NCBI GenBank assembly: GCA_964463485.1 | Contig: CAYXDO010000112.1 | Span: 1-35,219, forward strand | Length of the DNA stretch: 35,219 bases | Reading direction: 5' to 3' | DNA from: CAYXDO01 sp964463485 | GTDB lineage: Bacteria; Myxococcota; Kuafuiibacteriia; Kuafuiibacteriales; Kuafuiibacteriaceae | Shown here: piece after piece, positions 1 to 7,865 of the stretch | Layout of the letters: every line of letters begins with the position of its first letter | Numbering within the stretch: position 1 is the stretch's first letter | The notes under the pieces: generated by a model | Seen by the model: the letters and a program-made list of their open reading frames with translations, nothing else | The model's database searches: none | Told to the model about the DNA's origin: nothing | Position numbers and translations under genes: made by a program

Positions 1-281
1 GTCCGAACGGCAACGCGTCGCCCACCGATCGATCGCCGCAAGTCAGCGTTCTATCCATTCTTTTTTCGACCAACTCCCACGAAGCGCACTCAGATCCAGG
101 CCCGGCTGCACCCAAACCAAATTCCGATGCGCGCTCCCCATTCGTTCGGCATTCTCGGAGTTGCAAGACAACGAAAGTGAGGAACGAATGGGAAAGCCGA
201 ATTGCTCTTTCATCCGCATGTCCACTGCAAAGGCCGAACCCACCTTCCCGACCCTGCGCCAGCTCCAATATCGGCCTGATG

Positions 282-896
282 CTACTCGGCTTTGGTGCCA
301 AATTCGGCGGTGTAGTCTTCCCGTGCGGCCAGCAAGACGCGACGGGCTTCGAACGCGCCGTAGACGGGGTCGACGGTGATGCGATGGCGAGACTCACCAG
401 GGATGGCTTTGTAGGTCAGAAAGTAGTGACGAAGCCGGTCGATGACCGCCCGTGGGAGCTCGGAGATGTTGTTGACCGAGCCATAGGTCGGGTCCCCAAC
501 CAGCACGGCGATGATCTTGTCGTCTGCTTCGGCGGCCTCGACCATGCGAAGGCCGCCGATGGGTCGCGCCTCCAGGAGGATCTCGCCGCGTGAAATCGGG
601 CGATCGGTCAACACACAGATATCGAGCGGGTCCCCGTCTCCTTGGTGCACCTCGGGCGAGCCTGTGATCTCGAGCGCGGCCACGCCGTTGCCGCAGTAGG
701 TTCGAGGTACGAAGCCGTACAGCGTGGGGCAGAAGCTCGAGAATCGCTGAGGTCGGTCGACGCGGAGGTACCCACTCTCCTTGTCGATCTCGTACTTGAC
801 GCCGTCAGTGGGTACGATTTCGATGTAGGCGACGAGGGTCTCTGGAAAGTTCGGCCCGGGATCCAGTCCGTGCCACGGGTGGGGGCGATGGGCCAT
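282..896 (-). CDS. ppa: Inorganic pyrophosphatase, family I
   Basis: This cytoplasmic enzyme hydrolyses pyrophosphate to two phosphates with Mg2+, pulling biosynthetic reactions forward. The 204-aa product carries the family I signature DGDPLDI at about residues 87-93, plus the YGFVPRTY segment near residue 60 and the KYEID segment near residue 34, both typical of the active-site barrel. Its length is slightly above the usual ~175 aa. The reading frame stays open upstream to 968, but that extension has no pyrophosphatase similarity, so I chose the ATG at 896 (MAHRPHPWHG); neither this start nor the GTG 21 bases upstream has a clear ribosome binding site. It lies downstream of the extensin-like lipoprotein gene on the same strand, with a 146-bp gap that holds a dispersed repeat (934-993). 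Function is confident; the exact start is not. Confidence 0.93.
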   Translation of the reverse strand: MAHRPHPWHGLDPGPNFPETLVAYIEIVPTDGVKYEIDKESGYLRVDRPQRFSSFCPTLYGFVPRTYCGNGVAALEITGSPEVHQGDGDPLDICVLTDRPISRGEILLEARPIGGLRMVEAAEADDKIIAVLVGDPTYGSVNNISELPRAVIDRLRHYFLTYKAIPGESRHRITVDPVYGAFEARRVLLAAREDYTAEFGTKAE

Positions 897-933
897 CGGG
901 ATACGGGGCGCGCTCACGGATCGAGTGTACCAT

Positions 934-993
934 AGCGCGGCCGATGGGACGCAACCAAAGGGCGACAACTCACGGCCCGGCCACGCAGACCGT
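934..993 (-). repeat. Copy A of a dispersed ~60-bp upstream repeat
   Basis: This stretch aligns with 5410-5465. Shared blocks on the plus strand are AGCGCGGCCG, GCAACCAAAG and CGCAGACCGT, in the same order and spacing apart from small indels. It ends 37 bp upstream of the pyrophosphatase start and has the same orientation relative to its gene as copy B. It may be a shared regulatory region or an old mobile fragment. Confidence 0.6.
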
Positions 994-1042
994 CGTAGGG
1001 AGCCCCGCGGCAGATCCAGCTTCCGCTTTCGGGAGTCGTAGA

Positions 1043-2230
1043 TCAGTCTCCGTGCGGGGAACGGCCGAGGTAGGGACCTGATCCCAAGAATCGGAGGAAT
1101 GAGCTTCCCGGAGTCAGGTCGACGTGAAAGTGATTGTCATGGGCCGCGTTGTAGTTGGGCGTCAGGATGATGCTCCAAATCTCGTCGTCGTGCCAGCGAT
1201 GTACTGTCTGGTAGAGAAAGGACCCGCCCTCGCCGAGGGGCATGTCGGTGTCATCTTCCCAATCATCGGAGACCGTGAACACCGAGCCGTCTTCGAGCTC
1301 GAACCCATAGAGGTCGATGGCGTCGCCATACCCATGACGGGACAGCGAGTTGGTTCCCGCGATGACTCGGCAGTTGTAGGTGCCCAGGTGAAGGATACTC
1401 ACGACCCCGAGCGGCGCGAGATCGGCGGCCGATCGAGCCAGGGCCTTGGCCATCTGGCACGCCATCTTGACTCGGGGTGTAGGTGAGTTGTCGAACGCTC
1501 GAAGGTCGATGCCGAGGAGCGGAGGTGTGAGCACGACGGGAGCCTCGACGTGGCACGAGAGCTCGGGGTGGTCGGTCGGGGTGTCGTCGGCGATGAGTGT
1601 GGGCTCGAACGCGACACCGAGCTCGGATAATTCGGCGTAGCAGGCGTCTCTAGGCTCGGAGGTGCCAGGCAGGCAGACTTGCTGGCGTACCGCGGAGTCA
1701 TTTGCGCGATGGACGGTGCGGCATCCGTATTCGGGACGGCAGCCGGATCCCGGAAACTCACCGAAGTCACAGCGTGAGACACACACGCCGGCACCGATGG
1801 CGGCGGCGGACGACAGGTCTTGGGTGTCGGCGCAGAAAGTCACCGGATAACCGTCCGCGTCGGGGCACAGCCGATCGCACGGGCGAACGCAGGCGCCCTT
1901 TGGGAAGCCAGCCACGAGGCAGCGACCCTGTTCGAACGGGCAGTCAGCGTCGACAGCGCAGGGACCGCCCACGAAGCCCGCGGGGCCCTCGTGGGGCTCG
2001 GTCACGCCGACGTCGGTCACTCCTGCGTCGGGGCCCGGAGGGAGTCCGTCGTCGTTGAAGACGCCGCTGTCGAGGCGGTAGCCGGGACCCTCGACGAAAC
2101 CCACGTCGCGAGGTTGGTCGTCGCCGTCTCCGCATCCGACGACGAGGAGAAGGAGGACGAGGGTCCGATGCTTCCTTCGACGCGCCGCCGGTTCGGCACG
2201 GCGAAGTGCGGACGCTGGCTCCCGAGCCAT
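1043..2230 (-). CDS. Extensin-like domain lipoprotein
   Basis: A 395-aa predicted lipoprotein. The start at 2230 (MAREPASALRR) gives a basic n-region, a hydrophobic stretch near residues 23-31 and a lipobox VVGC with Cys33; the frame extends further upstream without a plausible signal. An acidic linker and a Cys-rich section (about residues 85-210) follow. The C-terminal part resembles the bacterial extensin-like domain, related in fold to the M15/VanY-type peptidoglycan peptidases. It has SRHGYGDAID (His299, Asp306) and HDNHFHVD (His364, His367, His369), the expected metal-ligand pattern. A periplasmic or outer-membrane peptidoglycan or polysaccharide role is plausible but not shown. It is divergent from the lipoprotein gene at 2417, sharing a 186-bp intergenic region. 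Confidence 0.82.
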   Translation of the reverse strand: MAREPASALRRAEPAARRRKHRTLVLLLLVVGCGDGDDQPRDVGFVEGPGYRLDSGVFNDDGLPPGPDAGVTDVGVTEPHEGPAGFVGGPCAVDADCPFEQGRCLVAGFPKGACVRPCDRLCPDADGYPVTFCADTQDLSSAAAIGAGVCVSRCDFGEFPGSGCRPEYGCRTVHRANDSAVRQQVCLPGTSEPRDACYAELSELGVAFEPTLIADDTPTDHPELSCHVEAPVVLTPPLLGIDLRAFDNSPTPRVKMACQMAKALARSAADLAPLGVVSILHLGTYNCRVIAGTNSLSRHGYGDAIDLYGFELEDGSVFTVSDDWEDDTDMPLGEGGSFLYQTVHRWHDDEIWSIILTPNYNAAHDNHFHVDLTPGSSFLRFLGSGPYLGRSPHGD

Positions 2231-2416
2231 CTCTCGCTCATACGGACATTTCTCACCAGAGGCGAGGTTCTTGCGGCCAGAAAAGAACTGAGCCGCTCCT
2301 GGCCGAGCCTGGGTCTGTGCTCGCGATGTCCCGATCGCTCGCTCTTGGCCTTTCTCAGCGGGCTCGGTTACGTTCTGTGGGCGTTGGTCTCCGATTTCGC
2401 AGAGCGGGCCCGCGAG

Positions 2417-3835
2417 ATGATCCGAGTCCAAGCTCGAAGAGTCGGCCGTCGTTCAGCCGTCGTCGTCGTGGCGGCGTCCTTGGGTTGTGAGCCCGTCACC
2501 TTGAGCTTGCCGGAGTTGGACGGCGCTGAGTCCATCGTTTTGGGGCACTCGGGAGGTGGGAATGCGTATGCGATCGCAGCGCCGGCGGATGGGGCCCTGT
2601 TCCGCGTGGACATCGATCGATCGGAGCCGGGCGTGCTCACGATTCTGGCTTACAGACTCTCCTTGGGGGCTCTGGGCTTGACGGCGGGTCCGGTGCTGTC
2701 GAGCACACGCGAGTGCGTTCTGGGAGCGCCGCAGGCGACCTTTTTGGCGGCGATCGAGGCGGGCCAGGTCTCCCCGTTCGTTCGGAGTGAAGCACAGCCA
2801 CCTTCGTGGCTCATGGGGCTTCTGGTCGAGGATTTCGCGTCCAGATGTGATCGGTGTCTGAAGTTCGAGGCCCACTTCATCACGATGCGCGGCTCCGATT
2901 CGCCCATTTACAACACTCAGTCCCTGGCGCCGCTCGCCTCGGGCGCGGTGCTGGTCGGCTTCCCGGACGGCCTTTTCAGAGTTTCATCGGATTCATCCAC
3001 TCGCATCGCTGGATGTTCGAGCTCCGGCTATCGAGCTCTGGCCGCGGCGTCCGGATCGAACCGAATCTACGGCGCGTCGAGCTCCAACCGGGTGGACGTC
3101 TTGAGCATCGACGAGGACGCTGGCACCTGCGAGGTCATCGCGAATCTGGCAATGACGACGGACGTGGCTGTGCACCGAGAGCGGCTGCTGTGGATCGCCA
3201 CGTCCGCCGATCACGAGGAGCTGTTCGTACTCTCCTCGACCGGCAGCTTGGATCGGCGAGACACGGCGGGCTGGAGGCACCTCGCGGACTTGTCTTTGAA
3301 CAGGAACGACCAGTACGACTACGAGCATGGAGGAGGTCACGGAACTGCCAACGGCGGAGTGGCGTGGATCTCTCCGGAAACGGTGATTGCGTCCGCCGGG
3401 AGCAGTCGCGTCGTGCGTTGGACTCCGTCCAACCTCGAGTCGTTCGAAGTGGGCTCCAGTGAAGAAGGGGTGTTTGCGTTGACCTGGGTGGAAGGCGTGG
3501 GTGTGCCGGTTTCGACGCAGCTCGGGTCATACTTCTTGATCGGAGAACAGGGCGTGACTCCGTTGCCGAAAGAAGGAGCGACCTTGAGGAGCGGGAGTCG
3601 AGTCATGTTCAGTTATGGCGAGGGTCGTTTTCTCGCGGTGAGCGGCAGCGGGCTCGATCAGTGGGTTGAGGGGAGGGGGTTCTGTCCAGAGGCGAATATT
3701 CCCGGAGGCAACAGCTACCCACGATTGGCGACGGTGACTGCGCGAAATGAGATCGTGGTCGCGGACTTTATCGACGGCGCAGCGAGGAGCGTCCCAGCGA
3801 CCGCGCTCTGGCTGAGGCCGATGACCGCGCGGTAG
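2417..3835 (+). CDS. Unknown lipoprotein, probably beta-propeller-like
   Basis: A 472-aa protein of unrecognised family. The start at ATG 2417 gives MIRVQARRVGRR, a run of Val/Ala and a weak lipobox (SLGC), as in many myxobacterial lipoproteins; the open frame upstream overlaps the divergent gene and is ignored. The rest is rich in short hydrophobic strands alternating with Gly/Ser/Asp turns, for example LFRVDIDRSEPG, GVAWISPETVIASAG and GRFLAVSGSGLDQW. This is what one expects of a repeated-strand (propeller) extracellular domain. It contains several Cys residues consistent with export. No catalytic motif is visible and I assign no function. It converges on the VOC gene 57 bp downstream. Confidence 0.72.
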   Translation: MIRVQARRVGRRSAVVVVAASLGCEPVTLSLPELDGAESIVLGHSGGGNAYAIAAPADGALFRVDIDRSEPGVLTILAYRLSLGALGLTAGPVLSSTRECVLGAPQATFLAAIEAGQVSPFVRSEAQPPSWLMGLLVEDFASRCDRCLKFEAHFITMRGSDSPIYNTQSLAPLASGAVLVGFPDGLFRVSSDSSTRIAGCSSSGYRALAAASGSNRIYGASSSNRVDVLSIDEDAGTCEVIANLAMTTDVAVHRERLLWIATSADHEELFVLSSTGSLDRRDTAGWRHLADLSLNRNDQYDYEHGGGHGTANGGVAWISPETVIASAGSSRVVRWTPSNLESFEVGSSEEGVFALTWVEGVGVPVSTQLGSYFLIGEQGVTPLPKEGATLRSGSRVMFSYGEGRFLAVSGSGLDQWVEGRGFCPEANIPGGNSYPRLATVTARNEIVVADFIDGAARSVPATALWLRPMTAR

Positions 3836-3838
3836 GCG

Positions 3839-3855
3839 CGCCGAGTGCTTCGGCG
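3839..3855. terminator. Small hairpin between convergent genes
   Basis: CGCCGA and TCGGCG form a perfect 6-bp stem with a 5-nt loop, three bases after the stop of the lipoprotein gene and before the convergent VOC gene. There is no T-tract, so this is only a weak candidate for a bidirectional terminator. Confidence 0.25.
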
Positions 3856-3892
3856 GGGCCTCTGGACGATCGGTCGACGCAGAGAGGACTTT

Positions 3893-4387
3893 TCAAAGTC
3901 CTTCGTACGCGCGGACGATCGTGGCGATGTCGAGCTTCTTCATGGGCAAGAAGGCCATGGTGACGCGTTGGGTCTTCCTGGGATCCGGGTCGACGAGCAT
4001 CTTCGGGAGGATCGATGGAATGATCTGCCACGAGACGCCGAATTTATCCTTGAGCCAGCCACACTGGGACTCAGCGCCGCCTTCGGTGAGCCTCGTCCAG
4101 AAGTGGTCGATCTCGGCCTGAGTGTCGCAGAACACCTGGAACGACACCGCCTCCGTGAAATTGAATTGAGGTCGTCCGTTGAGCGCGGTGAATGGCAGTC
4201 CATCGAGCCGAAACGAGACTGACATCGCGGAGCCCTCGGGCTGACCATGAAACTCGAAGCCCTCCTTTCCGAACCGAGAGACGTTCGCGATCTCGGAATT
4301 TGGGAAAATGGAGACGTAGAAATTCGCGGCCTCCTCGGCTCGTGTGTCGAACCAAAGGCAGGGTGAGATGTTGTGCTTCGATACCAT
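3893..4387 (-). CDS. VOC family protein, PhnB-like
   Basis: A 164-aa cytoplasmic protein of the glyoxalase/VOC superfamily, PhnB or '3-demethylubiquinone-9 3-methyltransferase-like' branch. Characteristic pieces are ISPCLWFDTRAEEAANFY near the N-terminus, SVSFRLDGLPFTALNG in the middle, and FWTRLTEGG followed by CGWLKDKFGVSWQIIP near residues 115-135. These correspond to the paired beta-alpha-beta modules of the fold. The start at 4387 (MVSKHNIS) is preceded by an AAGGAG ribosome binding site 8 nt away; an upstream in-frame ATG at 4411 lies before that site and is less likely. Members of this branch are often annotated only by fold, and the substrate cannot be read from sequence. It is 99 bp downstream of the dehydrogenase gene on the same strand, so co-transcription is possible. 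Confidence 0.88.
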   Translation of the reverse strand: MVSKHNISPCLWFDTRAEEAANFYVSIFPNSEIANVSRFGKEGFEFHGQPEGSAMSVSFRLDGLPFTALNGRPQFNFTEAVSFQVFCDTQAEIDHFWTRLTEGGAESQCGWLKDKFGVSWQIIPSILPKMLVDPDPRKTQRVTMAFLPMKKLDIATIVRAYEGL

Positions 4388-4486
4388 GTCTTGTTCTCCT
4401 TCTGTTTTCATGTCGAACGGGCTCGTTCGCGCCGTGCACTCGGTGGTGGGTCGGTGGTGGGAGTCGGGGCGTCATCGCCTCTTGGA

Positions 4487-5317
4487 TCAGCGCTTCTTGG
4501 AGCGATCGGATTCGGGCAGCGCTTCGGCGTAGTCGTTGGCGACCAGTCTCGCCACCAAGCCTCGCGGGCCGAGCTTGGAGCCGAGTGCGGCGAGGTTGTT
4601 CACGGTGCCGGGGATGGTGAGCGACTTGCGGCGGCGAAAAGCGTCCAGGCCGATTTGGGCGCACTCCACGGGATCCATGATCATGGGGTGACCTTTCTTG
4701 TACTTCGTGGACATCGCGGAGCTCGAGACCATGTTGGTGTCGATGCCGCCCGGGCAGTAGACGCTGATGGAGATTGGCTCGTCGCGGAGCTCCTCGGCGA
4801 CGGCGGCGGCGAAGCTATTCAGGAAGGCCTTGGTGCCGCCGTAGATCGCCTGGAAGGGCATGGGTTGCATGCCGGCCATGGACGACACGATCATGATTCC
4901 ACCGTTTTGGCGGTGGCCCAGGATGTGAGTCACGAACTTGTGGGTGAGGCGGACGACGGCTTCCACGTTGGTTCGGAAGAGGGCGTGTATGGAGTCTTCA
5001 TCCTGATTCCGAAAGCGGCCGAAGTGAGTAATACCCGCGTTCAGAATGACCGAGTGAACTTCACCGCCAGCGACGGACTCGTCATAGACTCGAGCCACGT
5101 CGTCGGGCCGGGTCAGATCGGCCGAGATCACCTCGGCCTTGGCGCCCAGGCCTGCGAGCTCCTGACGGAGCTCCTCGAGCTTCTCCTTTCGCCGGGCCAC
5201 CAGGATGGGATGGGCACGTTGGTTCTTGGCGAGGAGGCGAGCCATCTCCAGGCCGAGGCCAGAGGAAGCGCCGGTGATGAGGACTCTGCGACCCTCGAGA
5301 TCGAGCATGGCGGCCAT
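4487..5317 (-). CDS. Short-chain dehydrogenase/reductase (SDR)
   Basis: A 276-aa NAD(P)-dependent oxidoreductase of the classical SDR type. It shows the Rossmann dinucleotide motif TGASSGLG near residues 14-21, the NAG motif (LNAGI), the catalytic Ser in VSSMAG and the YGGTK (YxxxK) active site. An Arg-rich stretch (ARRKEK) after the second strand suggests NADP preference. The C-terminal tail (SLTIPGTVNNLAALGSKLGP) resembles SDRs of the DltE/YqjQ kind that act on lipid or ketone substrates, but no substrate can be assigned. The start at 5317 has GGAG 4 nt upstream; the ATG at 5308 has no such site. The upstream open frame to 5539 carries no SDR similarity and crosses a repeat (5410-5465). Confidence 0.93.
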   Translation of the reverse strand: MAAMLDLEGRRVLITGASSGLGLEMARLLAKNQRAHPILVARRKEKLEELRQELAGLGAKAEVISADLTRPDDVARVYDESVAGGEVHSVILNAGITHFGRFRNQDEDSIHALFRTNVEAVVRLTHKFVTHILGHRQNGGIMIVSSMAGMQPMPFQAIYGGTKAFLNSFAAAVAEELRDEPISISVYCPGGIDTNMVSSSAMSTKYKKGHPMIMDPVECAQIGLDAFRRRKSLTIPGTVNNLAALGSKLGPRGLVARLVANDYAEALPESDRSKKR

Positions 5318-5409
5318 GCGACTCCATGCGCTGGCTGTAGCGTCGAGGTCAACGGTTCGCGTGGACCCTAGGTTCAGCGAGGGTGCTCGAGTGGGGCCGG
5401 CCGACGTAC

Positions 5410-5465
5410 AGCGCGGCCGGTGGCCGCAACCAAAGCATCGACTCGAGACGGGCCGCGCAGACCGT
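5410..5465 (-). repeat. Copy B of a dispersed upstream repeat
   Basis: This is the partner of 934-993. The shared order is AGCGCGGCCGG, CGCAACCAAAG, CGAC and CGCAGACCGT. It ends 92 bp upstream of the dehydrogenase start. Confidence 0.6.
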
Positions 5466-5543
5466 AGACTATAGACTTTAGGCTGAAGGTCGGATTCTGA
5501 ACCGGCCCGACGACGGCAAAACAAGATCGAACGAAACACCTTC

Positions 5544-5605
5544 CAGGAAAATGCAGGAAAATGTTTGCGCGACGACTCACATTCCTGAGGCTCACATTCC
5601 TGAGG
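5544..5605. repeat. Two short perfect tandem duplications
   Basis: CAGGAAAATG occurs twice back to back (5544-5553, 5554-5563). CTCACATTCCTGAGG also occurs twice back to back (5576-5590, 5591-5605), the second copy ending exactly where the stop codon of the TPR gene begins. These look like slippage duplications in a spacer. Confidence 0.8.
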
Positions 5606-6376
5606 TCAGTAATACAAGAGCCAGGCTCCGCCGGCGCTCAGCGCGGCGATGCCAAGGAGAAGCAGAGCTCCCCCTGCGGTGCGCTGCGCGTTCACGCCGT
5701 CGAGCTCGCTCGTGAGCTCGGACGGACTGATACCCTTGATCTTCCCAAACTCATCCCGCTCGGCGAGTCGCGCATCCACGTCGGACAATCGGGAAGCCGA
5801 GACCAGGAAGAGCGCAGCCCCGGCGAGGGTGGAGGCGCCGCCGCTCCCGATGACGAGGAGCGGACCGAGGAGACTCGTCGGCTCAGGTTCGATGGGCGAG
5901 ACCGCGACGACATCAGGTCGATTGGCCATGGTGGCTTCGGCGCGGGCCGCGGCGGCGTCGGCTTTGGCGGCCTGAGCGGCCTGCTCAAGGGCCGCCGATC
6001 GCTGGCGTTCCTTGATCAACGCGAGGTGGGCATCGGCCTCTGCGCGTTCGTCCGGGGTGATTTCTTCTTTCTGATAGAGAAGCCACAGGGACAGCGACCG
6101 TTCGAGCTGGCCCGCGCGTTCGAGGGCTTTGGCGGCGTTCCGAAGAGGGCTCGGGTGACCGGAGATTCGATAGGCCTGCAAGAACAGCTCAGCGGCTTGC
6201 TCGTCGCGCCCCGCTTGAAAGGCCTCGAGCCCTTTGGCAGCAGCGTCTTCAGCGCTGGCGGCGAGCTCGGCCGCTACTCTCTTGCCGCCGGGCTCGGGCC
6301 CTGCGAGGCTCGTGCCCGCGGAGCAGATCCAAAAGGCGGTGAGGCACAGGACGCAAGCCGATCGTCGTTTTCTCAA
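5606..6376 (-). CDS. Exported TPR-like membrane protein, partner of kinase
   Basis: A 256-aa protein with an N-terminal signal sequence (MRKRRSACVLCLTAFWICSA), a helical TPR-like section around residues 45-100 (AAAKGLEAFQAGRDEQAAEL, then NAAKALERAGQLERSL), and an Ala/Glu-rich coiled section (about 110-150). Two hydrophobic segments follow near residues 168-190 and 235-254, with the C-terminus ending AGGAWLLYY. The start is TTG at 6376, overlapping the kinase stop as TTGA, with GAGGTG 5 nt upstream. Translation is therefore coupled to the kinase gene. Kinase/TPR-protein pairs of this kind are common in myxobacteria. It probably sits in the envelope and may be a target or scaffold of the kinase, which is inference. 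Confidence 0.8.
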   Translation of the reverse strand: MRKRRSACVLCLTAFWICSAGTSLAGPEPGGKRVAAELAASAEDAAAKGLEAFQAGRDEQAAELFLQAYRISGHPSPLRNAAKALERAGQLERSLSLWLLYQKEEITPDERAEADAHLALIKERQRSAALEQAAQAAKADAAAARAEATMANRPDVVAVSPIEPEPTSLLGPLLVIGSGGASTLAGAALFLVSASRLSDVDARLAERDEFGKIKGISPSELTSELDGVNAQRTAGGALLLLGIAALSAGGAWLLYY

Positions 6377-7806
6377 ATCTTCACCTCGAGCGCGCTCTTT
6401 CCCCCTGCGTCTCTGCTCTCAGAGGTCGGCGCGGGCTCATCCGAAGGGGGCGAGGACTTGTGAACAGGGGGCCGGGGGCTCACTCTCGCGCGTCCAGCGT
6501 CCAGCGTCGGCGCTCGCAGGGACTCCACTCCCGCGTCAGCCGCAGGCGTCAGTGAGGAGTCGAGTGGAGCGGTCGACGTGGCGTCCGCAGTCTCGATCTG
6601 GGCCAATGAGTTGCTCGCTGGGGAAGGTACGACGACTTGGACGGTTCCGCCCGGCTGCAGTCTCCCGACCGCTACCGAAGCGTCGACGGAGGGCTGCGCG
6701 GTGGTGATCGGCTCGGTACGAAGCACACTCACGAGCACCGTCACCGCAAACGCCACTCCCGTCAGCGAAGCTCCCAACGCGACCCATTTGGTGCGTCCGG
6801 AGTCCATCGGCTGAGTGAGGAGGGACGGGTTCGACGACTCTCCCGTCGCTTCGACCCGGGCGGGCACGCTTGGTACACCGCGAATGATCGGAATGGAGGG
6901 CGCGCGTGGCTCGGTGACGAGGTCCGCACCGTCCGGGGCAAGGCAGGCAGCGAGGGCGTCCCGCATCGCCTTCGCGCTCGGAGGTCGATCTTCCGGTCGC
7001 TTTTCGAGCAATGTCGCAATCAGTCGAGCGAAACGCGCGCTCACGTGAGTCTTTGCGATCCCGAGGAGACTCGGCGCCGGCTCGTGAACATGTCGGTACA
7101 TGGTCGCCATGGCGTTCACGCCTCGAAACGGGACGTCACCCGCTACCAACGCGAACAGAACGATGCCCAGGCTGTACAGGTCGCTTCGCAAATCCACGTC
7201 CTGCCTCTCGGCCTGCTCCGGGCTCATGTACAGAGGTGTGCCGAGCGCTCCGGAGTCGCTGTCCAAGGTGATCGTGCTGTCTGCGAGCTTCGCGATCCCG
7301 AAGTCGAGGACCTTGATGATCGGGCGATCGTCTCCGGTGACCTCATGAAGAAAGATGTTGTCGAGCTTCAAATCGCGATGGACCAGGCCGGCGGCGTGGG
7401 CTTCACCGAGGCTGCGCGACACTTCGGTTCCGATCTCGATGGCTTCGCGCTCCGTGAAAACGGTCCCCGCAGCGAGGCGTTCCTGGAGAGCAGTTCGAAG
7501 CGAGCGCCCGGTGAGGAGCTCCATCGCGAGGTACAAAAATCCGCCCTCGTCTTCGCCCACGTCGAAGACGCGGACTGTGTTGGCGTGCTTGAGGCCGGCG
7601 GTGATCCGAGCCTCCTGAAGAAAACGCTTCACCGCGACAGGGTCGGTGCTCCGCGCGAGGATCTTGATCGCCACGTGTTGGCCGGTCGCTGTATGGGCGG
7701 CGCGATACACGAAGCCGAAGCCGCCCCGACCGATCGGACGTTCGATCACATAACGTCCGCCGACGACGAAGCCTTCGGGGAGGTCTGCCATGGGGCCGCG
7801 CGTCAT
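6373..7806 (-). CDS. Hanks-type Ser/Thr protein kinase, membrane-anchored
   Basis: A 477-aa kinase. Counting from ATG 7806, the glycine loop is IGRGGFGFVYRA (25-36), the ATP lysine is Lys48 (VAIK), the catalytic loop is HRDLKLDN (143-150), DFG is 168-170 and the activation segment ends GTPLYMSPE (189-197). All catalytic residues are present, so it should be active. A single membrane segment lies at about 341-363, followed by a Pro/Ser/Thr/Ala-rich outer section of about 110 residues with no recognised sensor domain. An alternative start is ATG 7791 (MADLPEG); neither has a strong ribosome binding site. The stop overlaps the start of the TPR gene, so the two form an operon. The divergent Gly-rich lipoprotein gene begins about 60 bp away. 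Confidence 0.95.
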   Translation of the reverse strand: MTRGPMADLPEGFVVGGRYVIERPIGRGGFGFVYRAAHTATGQHVAIKILARSTDPVAVKRFLQEARITAGLKHANTVRVFDVGEDEGGFLYLAMELLTGRSLRTALQERLAAGTVFTEREAIEIGTEVSRSLGEAHAAGLVHRDLKLDNIFLHEVTGDDRPIIKVLDFGIAKLADSTITLDSDSGALGTPLYMSPEQAERQDVDLRSDLYSLGIVLFALVAGDVPFRGVNAMATMYRHVHEPAPSLLGIAKTHVSARFARLIATLLEKRPEDRPPSAKAMRDALAACLAPDGADLVTEPRAPSIPIIRGVPSVPARVEATGESSNPSLLTQPMDSGRTKWVALGASLTGVAFAVTVLVSVLRTEPITTAQPSVDASVAVGRLQPGGTVQVVVPSPASNSLAQIETADATSTAPLDSSLTPAADAGVESLRAPTLDAGRARVSPRPPVHKSSPPSDEPAPTSESRDAGGKSALEVKI

Positions 7807-7865
7807 GAATGTCTCAAGCACAGCTAGCTTCCCCGACGAACGTTTTCGGCGCAAGATGCGCGAAC

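Noticed and set aside
1820..2416. Upstream extension of the unknown lipoprotein frame
   Set aside because: It overlaps the divergent extensin-like gene and would bury the lipoprotein signal; the start at 2417 is more sensible.
6637..7827. 396-aa plus-strand frame opposite the first kinase
   Set aside because: Antisense shadow; the kinase motifs on the minus strand are complete.
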